This document shows, piece by piece, positions 7,441 through 14,805 of a stretch of DNA of 22,715 nt. The stretch spans positions 1 through 22,715 of the forward strand of contig URGL01000041.1 in assembly GCA_900547405.1 (NCBI GenBank), written 5' to 3'. How positions within the stretch are numbered: position 1 is the stretch's first letter; each line of letters begins with the position of its first letter. The DNA is from an uncultured Eubacteriales bacterium (GTDB lineage Bacteria > Bacillota > Clostridia > Oscillospirales > Oscillospiraceae). The translations under genes and the position numbers were made by a program. The notes beneath the pieces are model-generated. The model was not told where the DNA came from and ran no database searches. It worked only from the letters and a program-made list of their open reading frames with translations.

Positions 7441-8808
7441 ATGACTGAAAAGAAATATTTGAAGTGGTACAACAAGATCGGTTACGGATCCGGTGACATT
7501 GGGGGCAACGTGGTGTATGCGTTCTTGACCTTCTTTGTCATGATTTACCTGACGGATTCCATCGGTTTGAATTCCGGCATTATCGGTACCTTGATGGCGA
7601 TTGCCAAGATCTTCGATGGCATTTCCGACGTGATTTTCGGCTCCCTTATTGATAAGACCCACACCAAGATGGGAAAAGCCCGCCCCTGGATGCTGTGGCC
7701 TTATTTCGGCTGCGGTGTTTGCCTGTTCGCGATTTTTGCCATTCCCACTTCCTGGGGCAAGGTTGCGCAGTACACCTTCTTCCTTATCTTCTATGTAATG
7801 CTGAATGCCGGCTTCTACACAGCAAATAACATTGCTTACTCTGCGCTGACTGCCCTGGTTACCAAGAATGAAAATGAGCGTGTCCAACTGGGTTCGATCC
7901 GCTTCGTATTTGCATTCACCACCAGCACCATTATCCAGGCTATTACCTTCGGCCTTGTTGATTACTTTGGCAATGATGCCGCCGCTTGGAAAATTGTTGC
8001 ACTGATTTATGTTATGATCGGTATTATCTCTAACACCATTTCTGTTCTATCCCTGAAAGAGCTGCCCGAAGAGGAAAATAATACCAAGAAAGAAACTTCC
8101 GCTCCTGCTGAAAAGTATTCTCTGCGCGAGGCAGTCGGCCTGCTGATCAAAAACAAGTACTACCTGTTGATCCTGGGTATTTATCTGCTGACGCAGCTGT
8201 ACTCCGCTTTCACCGGTGTTGGTACATTCTACATGACCTATGTTCTGGGTGATGCGAACCTGCTGGGCAAGTTCGCTACCGCGCTGAATATTCCCATGAT
8301 TATTGGCCTACTGCTGGTGCCAACCGTTGTTGCAAAGCTGGGTGGCATGTACAGAATCAACTACAGTGGCTATATTGTAGCAACGGTTGCAAGGTTCCTG
8401 GTGATCGTGGCTGCCTACATGGACAGTATCTCTATGATGCTGGCCTTCACCGCTGTTGCTTCTCTGGGTATGTGTCCGTTACAGGGCGATTTGAATGCGG
8501 TAATCGCTTCCGCCTCTGACTATACCTATCTGACTACCGGCAAACGTATCGATGGAACTATGTACTCCTGCACTTCTCTGGGTGTCAAGCTCGGCGGCGG
8601 CCTGGGCACCGCAGTCTCCGGTTGGCTGCTGGCCGCAAGCGGCTATATCAAAGGTGGTGCGGTTGCTCAGCCCGACTCCGTTATTACCATGCTGAATGTC
8701 ATGTATCTGTGGCTGCCCGCGATTTTCTGCGCACTGGTCACCTTCCTACTGATCCAGCTGAATGTTGAAAAGGCCAACCAGACAATTCTGGCTTCTCGCA
8801 AGGGCTAA
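7441..8808 (+). CDS. GPH-family sugar:cation symporter (MelB/LacS-like)
   Basis: This 455-residue integral membrane protein belongs to the glycoside-pentoside-hexuronide:cation symporters, which bring sugars into the cell with Na+ or H+. The N-terminus KYLKWYNKIGYGSGDIGGN and the signature DKTHTKMGKARPWMLW in the loop after helix 2 are diagnostic. About twelve hydrophobic segments can be traced, with a charged central loop near EEENNTKKETSAPAEKYS (about residues 210-230). There is no C-terminal IIA-like domain, unlike LacS of Streptococcus, so no PTS-type control through such a domain is expected. The start has AAAGGAG 7 bases upstream. Its place after the beta-galactosidase gene points to beta-galactoside import, but the exact sugar cannot be read from sequence. 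Confidence 0.92.
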   Translation: MTEKKYLKWYNKIGYGSGDIGGNVVYAFLTFFVMIYLTDSIGLNSGIIGTLMAIAKIFDGISDVIFGSLIDKTHTKMGKARPWMLWPYFGCGVCLFAIFAIPTSWGKVAQYTFFLIFYVMLNAGFYTANNIAYSALTALVTKNENERVQLGSIRFVFAFTTSTIIQAITFGLVDYFGNDAAAWKIVALIYVMIGIISNTISVLSLKELPEEENNTKKETSAPAEKYSLREAVGLLIKNKYYLLILGIYLLTQLYSAFTGVGTFYMTYVLGDANLLGKFATALNIPMIIGLLLVPTVVAKLGGMYRINYSGYIVATVARFLVIVAAYMDSISMMLAFTAVASLGMCPLQGDLNAVIASASDYTYLTTGKRIDGTMYSCTSLGVKLGGGLGTAVSGWLLAASGYIKGGAVAQPDSVITMLNVMYLWLPAIFCALVTFLLIQLNVEKANQTILASRKG

Positions 8809-8922
8809 GCCAAGATCATCGATTTTCAAGGATTGAGAAGAACCGCACTGCCACTCTGATTCGCGAAGTCGCTTACTTCTTTGTTTAAATGCTTCAGGGC
8901 AGGGACACACACCGTGTTCATG

Positions 8923-8971
8923 GCAGCGGCACAGTCCACAAACGTGAAACTGTGCCGCTGCTTGCTATTTT
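8923..8971 (+). terminator. Intrinsic terminator of the lacZ-symporter operon
   Basis: A 12-bp perfect stem (GCAGCGGCACAG at 8923-8934 with CTGTGCCGCTGC at 8950-8961), loop of 15, is followed by TTGCTATTTT. It lies between convergent transcription units and may also stop the minus-strand ATPase transcript, although no T-run follows it in that direction. The 114 bases between the symporter stop and this hairpin show nothing coding. Confidence 0.85.
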
Positions 8972-9016
8972 ACCAATCCATGCCGTACAAAAGCGGCAGG
9001 CCACTTTTCTATGCTC

Positions 9017-11089
9017 CTACAGCAGATTCGTCATACTCTTCATGCTGATCGCCAGAGTAGAGGTATTGTGCAGCAGAGCCGAGGTGGTGGGCGGCAGGAT
9101 GCCTGCCAGGCCCAGGCCGATGAGGCCGCAGTTGAAACCGATGATGAATCGGTAATTGGCGTGGATCCGGTCCATCAGGGCACAGCTGAGCTTCCGCAGA
9201 GTGACAAGCGCCATCAGGTCCTCAGAAGAGACGGTGATGTCCGCGATCTCCTGGGCAATGGCCGCCCCGGTGGAGATCGCAATGCCCACATCTGCCTCGG
9301 AAAGGGCAGGACTGTCATTGACGCCGTCCCCCACCATGATCACCACGTGGCCCTGCTCCCGGGCCTGGCGGATGAAGTTAGCCTTATCCTCAGGCAGGAC
9401 TTCGGCGTGGACCTCGTCCACACCAACCGCCTTGGCTACAGCCTGGGCAGTCCGGTGGTTATCACCGGTCATCATCACCACATTGGTGATGCCGCAGTCA
9501 TGCAGGGCTTTGATGGCCTCGGGGGCCTCTGCCCGCAGAGGATCAGAGATGCACAGCACTGCCGCCAGAACCCCGCCAATACACAGATACAAATGGGAAT
9601 AGCTGGGATCCAGAGCATCGAACCGATCCCGCTCCTCTTCCGGCACCACGCAGTGCTCATCCTCAAAGACAAAATGGGCGCTGCCGATAATCACCTTGTG
9701 ACCGTCCACCATACTGGAAATGCCGTGGGCCACAATATATTGCACTTGGGAATGGTACTCCTGATGGTCCAGCCCCCGCTTCTTGGCCTCCGCCACCACA
9801 GCGTTGGCGATGGAGTGGGGGTAGTGCTCCTCCAGGCAGGCCGCCAGGCGAAGCATTTCAGGGGCAGACCGGCCGCCGAAGGGCACAATTTGGGCCACCG
9901 TGGGAGTCGCATAGGTCAGGGTACCGGTCTTGTCGAAAACAATGGTATCCGCCTTGGCCATATTCTCCAGGAACCGGCCGCCTTTGACGGAAATGTGGAA
10001 CTGGGCGCTTTCCCGCATGGCGCTGAGAACCGCAATGGGCATAGCCAGCTTCAGTGCGCAGGAGAAGTCCACCATCAGAACGGCAAGCGTTTTCGTTACA
10101 TTCCGGGTAATGAGATAAGTCAGCGCCGTACCCCCCAGGGTGTAGGGAACCAACTTATCCGCCAGATGGGAGGCGCTGGCCTCGGCAGAGGACTTGAGCT
10201 TCTCGGAGTCCTCGATCATCTTCACGATCCGGTCATACCGGCCGCTGCCCATAGCCTTCTCCACCTGGACAACGCACTCCCCCTCCTCTGCCACAGTACC
10301 GGCATAGACAAAGCTGCCGGGGCCCTTGGCAACGGGCTGAGATTCCCCCGTCATGGAGGACTGGTTCACCATAGCCTCTCCGGACAGGACCTTTCCATCC
10401 AGAGGAACCAGACTGCCGGTGCGGATCACGATCTGATCCCCCACCCGGACCTGCCCTACAGGCACCAGCACCTCCGTCTCACCGGTTTTCAGCCAGACGT
10501 TTTCCACCTGGAGGGCCATGGCTCCGGCCAGATCCGCCACGGACTTCTTGTGGGTCCACTCCTCCAGGATCTCACCCAGGCGGAGCATGAACATGACGGA
10601 TCCGGCGGTATCAAAGTCCCCCCGGACCATGGAAACCGTTACGGCAGTGGCATCCAGCACCGCCACCGTCAGTTTGCCGTGAAGCAATGCCTTCAGGCCT
10701 TCCTTGATGTATTTTAAGGACTTTACCGCCGCAATGGCCGCCGCCACAGGCAGGGGCAGGAAGAGCCGGTTGCAGGCTCTGCGGCACAGGGTGAAGATCA
10801 GCTTCTCCTCAAACTCCCGGTTGATGGCCCGGGCCGTGTGGTCCGGCACCAGGTCCAGCTTCTCCGCCCCGGCAAAGGAAAACCGGGACAGTGCGCCAAT
10901 GACTCCGGACCGGTCCTGCCGGTAACGGATCACCGCGTCCTGGGTCCGGTCAAAAACCGTAACATCCAGGATATCCGGCTCATTCTTCAAATAGTATTCC
11001 AGCACGTCCGCCTGACGCAGGGTCATTCTGCCGCAGTGCAGATGCACCCGCATCCGACCGCTGGATTCATGTAAAATGCTGCATTTCAT
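9017..11089 (-). CDS. fezB: P1B-type metal-transporting ATPase, FezB-like (ferrosome-associated)
   Basis: The product is a 690-residue heavy-metal P-type ATPase. It has an HMA_2-like N-terminal domain without a CxxC metal site but with GRMR near residue 10-13, then membrane helices, TGES in the actuator domain, the phosphorylation motif DKTGT with Asp386, and GDGVND. The metal-binding helix reads FSCALKLAMPIAV with Cys344: S-C-A in place of CPC. The usual His-Pro dipeptide is in HYPHSIANAV. The SCA motif fits subgroup P1B-6, the group of FezB, which with FezA is needed to form ferrosomes, membrane-bound iron stores of anaerobes including Clostridioides difficile (published family knowledge). 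I chose the ATG at 11089, with GGAGAG 6 bases upstream; the upstream TTG in frame at 11119 lies in a hairpin and is unlikely. The small glycine-rich protein gene lies directly upstream in the same operon. Iron as substrate is inferred. Confidence 0.88.
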   Translation of the reverse strand: MKCSILHESSGRMRVHLHCGRMTLRQADVLEYYLKNEPDILDVTVFDRTQDAVIRYRQDRSGVIGALSRFSFAGAEKLDLVPDHTARAINREFEEKLIFTLCRRACNRLFLPLPVAAAIAAVKSLKYIKEGLKALLHGKLTVAVLDATAVTVSMVRGDFDTAGSVMFMLRLGEILEEWTHKKSVADLAGAMALQVENVWLKTGETEVLVPVGQVRVGDQIVIRTGSLVPLDGKVLSGEAMVNQSSMTGESQPVAKGPGSFVYAGTVAEEGECVVQVEKAMGSGRYDRIVKMIEDSEKLKSSAEASASHLADKLVPYTLGGTALTYLITRNVTKTLAVLMVDFSCALKLAMPIAVLSAMRESAQFHISVKGGRFLENMAKADTIVFDKTGTLTYATPTVAQIVPFGGRSAPEMLRLAACLEEHYPHSIANAVVAEAKKRGLDHQEYHSQVQYIVAHGISSMVDGHKVIIGSAHFVFEDEHCVVPEEERDRFDALDPSYSHLYLCIGGVLAAVLCISDPLRAEAPEAIKALHDCGITNVVMMTGDNHRTAQAVAKAVGVDEVHAEVLPEDKANFIRQAREQGHVVIMVGDGVNDSPALSEADVGIAISTGAAIAQEIADITVSSEDLMALVTLRKLSCALMDRIHANYRFIIGFNCGLIGLGLAGILPPTTSALLHNTSTLAISMKSMTNLL

Positions 11090-11109
11090 ATTCTGCTCTC
11101 CAAAGGAAA

Positions 11110-11128
11110 GCCGCTGCAAAGCAGCGGC
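11110..11128 (-). other. Hairpin between the FezA-like and FezB-like genes
   Basis: A perfect 8-bp stem GCCGCTGC/GCAGCGGC with a 3-base loop starts 6 bases after the stop of the small protein gene. On the minus strand it is followed by TTTCCTTTGG, a weak T-tract. It may act as a partial terminator or 3' stabiliser so that the small protein is made in excess over the ATPase. Confidence 0.5.
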
Positions 11129-11134
11129 CTTTCA

Positions 11135-11392
11135 TCAACCTTCCGCAGGAGCATCCGCAATGACAGCCTCGGCAGCCTTCTCGGCCCGGGCCTCATTGAT
11201 GTCCTGAGCGTCAGCATAAACATCCTCGGCGCTTTCCCGAATGGTGGTCACAGCCTTCATCACGCTGTCCTTGGCACGCAGCGCCGCGGCAGTGGTGTGG
11301 GCATAGACCTTCTGCGCATCCTTGCTGCCCAGGATCTTCAGACCAACGGTGCCAAACAGTACACCGGCACCAAACAAGCCAATTTTTTTCAT
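11135..11392 (-). CDS. Small glycine-rich membrane protein, DUF6110-like, FezA candidate
   Basis: This 85-residue protein begins with a glycine-rich hydrophobic helix (residues 4-21, GLFGAGVLFGTVGLKILG) that includes a G10-x3-G14 packing motif. A basic segment (SKDAQKVYAHTTAAALRAKD) and a long charged, Ala/Glu-rich probable amphipathic helix to the end follow, with no second membrane span. It matches from memory the small DUF6110-type proteins that precede P1B ATPases in Clostridia. Its place directly before the FezB-like gene suggests it is the FezA counterpart, a membrane protein needed for ferrosome formation in C. difficile; the assignment is by position and build, not by a database match. 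AGGAGG lies 7 bases before the ATG. Confidence 0.8.
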   Translation of the reverse strand: MKKIGLFGAGVLFGTVGLKILGSKDAQKVYAHTTAAALRAKDSVMKAVTTIRESAEDVYADAQDINEARAEKAAEAVIADAPAEG

Positions 11393-11446
11393 ATAGGTTC
11401 CTCCTAATCTGTATCTTTCGGTTGGCTATCGCAAATCGATGCCTAG

Positions 11447-11475
11447 AATATAGCACCGGCTAACTCAAAAATCAA
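11447..11475 (-). promoter_or_regulatory. Promoter of the FezAB-like operon
   Basis: On the minus strand TTGATT (plus-strand 11470-11475) and TATATT (11447-11452) are 17 bp apart, giving a start near 11440 and a leader of about 48 bases. I looked for a Fur box around it and did not find a clear one. Confidence 0.6.
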
Positions 11476-11585
11476 TAGGTTTTCAAAAAATTCATGAATC
11501 TTGTGAAAGGTGCTCATTTTCAGCCGTCGAAGCGGTGGAAAATTGAAAAAGTGAAAAAGGAACGGGTCAAGTCTTCTTCTGCCGT

Positions 11586-12647
11586 CTACTCCTGAAAAAA
11601 CTCCCGGCGGGCACGTTGAACCTCAGATAAGTTTTCTTTGATGAGAATCATCAAGCGCACATAGTTATTCTGATATTTGGGTTTTCTGTCCGAAGTCAGA
11701 TAGTCAAACAGGGTCTTCACCGCCATGTAGCCCTGGTCCTGGGGACTTTGGAGTAAAGCAAACGCAATCTGTCCCTGGCGGATCATAGCTTCCGCCCGGG
11801 CAGAATAGTCGTAACATACCGTTCCAAAGGTACCCGCCGCCTCCCCTAGCGCTTGGAGATTGCCCCCATTGTATGCTCCAGGGCACACAATCAGGTCCGT
11901 GTCCGGCCAATCTTCCAGAGCCTGGCGGGTCATCTGGTAATCGACAATGGCATCGCCGCTGAGTTCATAGATCTCCTGAAGACAGATTTCCGGATAGTCC
12001 GACTCCAGGCGTTCTTTCAGTCCCTGTGCCCGGAGCACATGCCCACGCATCTGAAAGCTAGGAGAAAACAACAGCAGTTTTCCCCCCTTAGGACGCAGAC
12101 TATGCAGTAACCCCGCCGTCACCTCTCCTGCCATATGGTAGTCGCAACCCACAAAGCTCAGGCAGTCTGCGTTTTCTATCGTGTTACTAAGGAATACCAC
12201 AGGAAAATCTTGATCATGGAGCATATTTAGACGATCCCGGATAGTCTGTGCGTTGATAGGCACAATGGCAATGGCGTTGGCCCCCTCTGCTACAGCCTGC
12301 TCAATACGGGCCAGCTGACACGCCGGATCAAAGTCCTTACAGGTGTACACCTCCACCCCAATACCAAAATCCCGTATCTCTTCCTTGGCCCGGAGTATCC
12401 CCGCCCGTACGTCTGAGAAAAAATCATTCGGCGTCTCAATATGGAGGATCACCGCAATTTTCAGCTTTTTGCCACGGATGGACAGACTTTTTGCCACGGA
12501 GTTCGGCTGATAGTGCAGCTCCTCCGCAATCTGCTTGACCCGCTTCGCAACCTTCGGGTCCACCCGCCCCCGGTCATGCAGTGCCCGGTCCACTGTCCCC
12601 GTAGAAACCCCCGCCAATTCTGCGATTCGCTTAATGGTTACTGCCAT
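11586..12647 (-). CDS. LacI-family transcriptional regulator
   Basis: The 353 residues start with a LacI helix-turn-helix (TIKRIAELAGVSTGTVDRALHDRGRV, residues 4-29) and hinge helix (YQPNSVAKSLS). A periplasmic-binding-protein-like sensor domain (about 62-345) follows, with AIAIVPINAQ and the SFVGCDYHMAGEVTAGLL strand-helix typical of this fold. It is divergent from the ABC transporter/sulfatase operon, and matching 16-bp operator-like sequences lie just downstream of both promoters, so it probably represses both itself and the operon until an inducer binds. Sensors of this class usually bind sugars or similar small polar ligands; here the inducer is unknown and may be the transported compound. 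The ATG at 12647 is preceded by GGGGGCGGAG, an imperfect ribosome site. I see no clear terminator after the stop. Confidence 0.93.
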   Translation of the reverse strand: MAVTIKRIAELAGVSTGTVDRALHDRGRVDPKVAKRVKQIAEELHYQPNSVAKSLSIRGKKLKIAVILHIETPNDFFSDVRAGILRAKEEIRDFGIGVEVYTCKDFDPACQLARIEQAVAEGANAIAIVPINAQTIRDRLNMLHDQDFPVVFLSNTIENADCLSFVGCDYHMAGEVTAGLLHSLRPKGGKLLLFSPSFQMRGHVLRAQGLKERLESDYPEICLQEIYELSGDAIVDYQMTRQALEDWPDTDLIVCPGAYNGGNLQALGEAAGTFGTVCYDYSARAEAMIRQGQIAFALLQSPQDQGYMAVKTLFDYLTSDRKPKYQNNYVRLMILIKENLSEVQRARREFFQE

Positions 12648-12670
12648 TTCTCCGCCCCCATTTTTACAAT

Positions 12671-12686
12671 GCGTTTTCGGTAACGC
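12671..12686. promoter_or_regulatory. LacI-type operator candidate O1 (regulator side)
   Basis: GCGTTTTCGGTAACGC is an imperfect palindrome centred on CG, with arms GCGTT/AACGC. It covers about +2 to +17 of the predicted regulator transcript. It agrees with the second site at 12860-12875 in 13 of 16 positions. Confidence 0.65.
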
Positions 12687-12694
12687 TCAGCATT

Positions 12695-12723
12695 ATTATA
12701 CTAAGCAGTTCTACCTTCGTCAA
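12695..12723 (-). promoter_or_regulatory. Promoter of the LacI-family regulator gene
   Basis: On the minus strand TTGACG (plus-strand 12718-12723), a 17-bp spacer and a perfect TATAAT (12695-12700) place the start near 12688, immediately before operator candidate O1. Confidence 0.8.
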
Positions 12724-12817
12724 GAAATATTTCCATTTTCCTTCCATCATTTTGTACATATTTGATGTTGCGTGTTTGTTCTAGTTCACGAATTTTGGTA
12801 ATATACCCAAAATTCTA

Positions 12818-12846
12818 TTGACACTCAAGGCTTCCCGTGCCATAAT
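12818..12846 (+). promoter_or_regulatory. Promoter of the ABC transporter/sulfatase operon
   Basis: A perfect TTGACA (12818-12823), a 17-bp spacer and CATAAT (12841-12846) predict a start near 12853. The second operator candidate follows at about +7. The 12724-12817 interval between the divergent promoters is AT-rich, with no further motif I can support. Confidence 0.85.
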
Positions 12847-12859
12847 CAAATTGCAAAAA

Positions 12860-12875
12860 GCGTGTGCGATAACGC
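12860..12875. promoter_or_regulatory. LacI-type operator candidate O2 (transporter side)
   Basis: GCGTGTGCGATAACGC shares 13 of 16 positions and the central CG with O1, and keeps the flanking GCGT and AACGC. It lies about +7 to +22 from the predicted start of the ABC operon, a position from which a bound repressor would block initiation or early elongation. Confidence 0.65.
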
Positions 12876-12910
12876 AACGCTACAACACAATAAAAGCGGA
12901 GGAATAAAAG

Positions 12911-13933
12911 ATGAAAGCGAAAAAAATCATTGCCCTGATGCTCGCCCTCGCCTTGGTACTCGGCATGACCGCCTGTGGCGCTTCCGGCGGAAGCAAAAAG
13001 GACGGAGAAGTCCTCAAAGTGGGCACCATGGCCCTGACCATGGGCATCCCCGTGCTCTACGCTCAGGAGAAGGGCTATTTTCAGGATGCCGGTCTGAATG
13101 TCAGTGTTGAACTTTTCGCCACCGGTGCTCCCATCAATGAGGCCATTGCTGCCAAGCAGATCGACGTGGCTGTCTCCGGCTTTGCCTCTGTCTACTCATT
13201 GGCAAATGCCAACTGCACCTGGCTGGCTGACGTAAACACCACTGGCGGTATGGGCCTATTCGTCCGGTCCGATTCCGAGTTCGCTAAGGCCCCCACCGCC
13301 GACACCCTGAAGGGCATGAAGGTTTTGGAGCCTCTGGGTACCGCCGTGCAGTACATGACCGAATCCTATGCCGCGTCCTTGGGTCTGGCTCCCACCGACA
13401 TCGACCAGGTGAACATGGAATACGCCTCAGCCTATCAGGCCTTCACCACCGGTGAAGGAGACGCCATGGCGGCCAATCCTCCCTACTCCTACTCCCTGCT
13501 GGAGGACGGCTACACCGAGCTGTGCACCTTTGAATCTGCCACCGGTGTGGATATGTGCGATGGTTGCTTCGCCCGTACCGAAGTGGTTGAAAAGCGGCCC
13601 GAGGATGTGCAGAAGTTCATCAACTGTTTGGTGAAGGCTATGGACGAATTGCAGGACGAGCAGCTGCGGAACGAATTCACCCGGAAGGTCTATGACGACA
13701 ATGCCATCACCTGCTCTGACACGGACCTGGCCCACGAGATTGAGGACCGTGCCTATGTAGGCTCTGAGACCGTAAAGGCCCAGGGCTACAAGCTGGGCGC
13801 CGCTTGGGTCGCCATTACCGATTTCCTGGTATCCGCCGAGAAAATCACCGCCGAAAACGCCCCCAACGTCCCCGCCTCCATCAACGCCAGCTTTGTCTCC
13901 ACCGCCGTTGGCGCCACCGTATCCGCCGGCTGA
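12911..13933 (+). CDS. ABC transporter substrate-binding lipoprotein, NMT1/SsuA-like
   Basis: This is the extracellular capture protein of the importer encoded downstream. The 340 residues begin with a lipoprotein signal (basic MKAKK, hydrophobic stretch, GMTAC with Cys22 as the lipidated residue; Met at -3 is a mild departure from the usual lipobox). The mature fold is the NMT1/SsuA/TauA type: VGTMALTMGIPVLYAQEKGYFQDAGLNVSVELFATG at its N-terminus and repeated short strands of a two-lobed protein. The family binds small organosulfonates, organosulfates, thiamine precursors, nitrate and similar compounds, so the fold does not name the ligand. It is the first gene of a six-gene operon, with GGAGG 8 bases before the ATG. 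A terminator-like hairpin after it should raise its dose relative to the membrane parts. Confidence 0.92.
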   Translation: MKAKKIIALMLALALVLGMTACGASGGSKKDGEVLKVGTMALTMGIPVLYAQEKGYFQDAGLNVSVELFATGAPINEAIAAKQIDVAVSGFASVYSLANANCTWLADVNTTGGMGLFVRSDSEFAKAPTADTLKGMKVLEPLGTAVQYMTESYAASLGLAPTDIDQVNMEYASAYQAFTTGEGDAMAANPPYSYSLLEDGYTELCTFESATGVDMCDGCFARTEVVEKRPEDVQKFINCLVKAMDELQDEQLRNEFTRKVYDDNAITCSDTDLAHEIEDRAYVGSETVKAQGYKLGAAWVAITDFLVSAEKITAENAPNVPASINASFVSTAVGATVSAG

Positions 13934-13948
13934 TCTGTCGAACATTTT

Positions 13949-13997
13949 CCTCCCAGGCCAAGCCAAACGAACCTCTGCTTGCCTGGGAGGCTTTTTA
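13949..13997 (+). terminator. Terminator-like hairpin inside the ABC operon (attenuator candidate)
   Basis: A 9-bp outer stem (CCTCCCAGG at 13949-13957 with CCTGGGAGG at 13982-13990) continues past one bulged C into a second 5-bp stem (CAAGC 13959-13963 with GCTTG 13977-13981), and CTTTTTATC follows. This has all parts of an intrinsic terminator. The next gene starts only 23 bases later with no visible promoter, so partial termination is more likely than a true operon end. Confidence 0.75.
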
Positions 13998-14019
13998 TCG
14001 AGAAAGAAAGGACAACGAC

Positions 14020-14805
14020 ATGAAAAAGAGAAAGTCCAGCTATCTTTGGCTGTCGGTGCTATCCATCCTGCTGTTCATTGCGGTGTGGTGGCTGTGCTGT
14101 GACTGCTTAAAGCTCACCAGTCCCTCGACCCTCCCCGGCCCCGTTGCCGTGGCCCAAACCTTCGTGAAAAAGCTGACCAGCACTGCGCCGGACGGCTCCA
14201 CCCTGCCCCAGCATATCGGCTCCTCCCTGCAAATCGCTCTGGGCGGCTGGCTTATGGGTGTCGTCATTGGGACCCCTCTGGGCATTTTCATGGCCTGGTA
14301 TAAAAAGGTGGACCTATTCGTCCGACCCGTCTTCGACCTGCTACGACCCGTGCCCGGCCTTGCCTGGATTCCACTGATGATCATTCTCTTCGGCATCGGC
14401 ATTACCCCGAAGATCGTCACAGTGTTCCTCTCCGCCTTTGTCCCCTGCGTGCTGAACTCCTACACCGGTATCCGGCAGACCAAGGAAGTGCACCTGTGGG
14501 TGGGGCAGACCTTTGGAGCCTCCGACACTCAAATGCTCGTGAACATCGCCATTCCCACGGCCCTGCCCATGATTATGACCGGCATCCGGGTGGCCCTGGG
14601 CGCCGCCTGGACCTGCATCGTCGCCGCTGAAATGCTGGCTTCTACCAAAGGTCTGGGCTATATGATCCAGCAGGCCCGTGGCATCTATCGCCCAGATATC
14701 ATCATCTGCGGCATGATCGCCATTGGTGTGATTGGCGCCGTGTTCTCCGGAATTCTCTCCTTTATTGAAAGCAAAATCGTCAAGGGGGTGCGAAGAGATG
14801 GTTAA
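14020..14805 (+). CDS. ABC transporter permease 1, BPD/SsuC-like
   Basis: This membrane subunit is one half of the transport channel. The 261-residue product has about six hydrophobic helices and the cytoplasmic EAA-type loop that docks with the ATPase (GQTFGASDTQMLVNIAIPTALPMIMTGIR, about residues 167-195), as in TauC/SsuC. The frame is open upstream to 13804, inside the lipoprotein gene, but the ATG at 14020 has AAAGGA upstream and gives a normal N-terminus, MKKRKSSYLWLSVLSILLF. It overlaps the next permease gene by 8 bases, so translation of the two is probably coupled. It differs clearly from permease 2, which suggests a heteromeric channel. Confidence 0.93.
   Translation: MKKRKSSYLWLSVLSILLFIAVWWLCCDCLKLTSPSTLPGPVAVAQTFVKKLTSTAPDGSTLPQHIGSSLQIALGGWLMGVVIGTPLGIFMAWYKKVDLFVRPVFDLLRPVPGLAWIPLMIILFGIGITPKIVTVFLSAFVPCVLNSYTGIRQTKEVHLWVGQTFGASDTQMLVNIAIPTALPMIMTGIRVALGAAWTCIVAAEMLASTKGLGYMIQQARGIYRPDIIICGMIAIGVIGAVFSGILSFIESKIVKGVRRDG

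Noticed and set aside
9011..10717. A 568-codon plus-strand open frame opposite the FezB-like ATPase gene
   Set aside because: The translation is full of His, Gly and Gln with no recognisable fold, while the minus strand encodes a complete P-type ATPase.
11393..11520. Fur box upstream of the FezAB-like operon
   Set aside because: I looked because fez genes of C. difficile are iron-regulated, but found no GATAATGATTATCATTATC-like inverted repeat.
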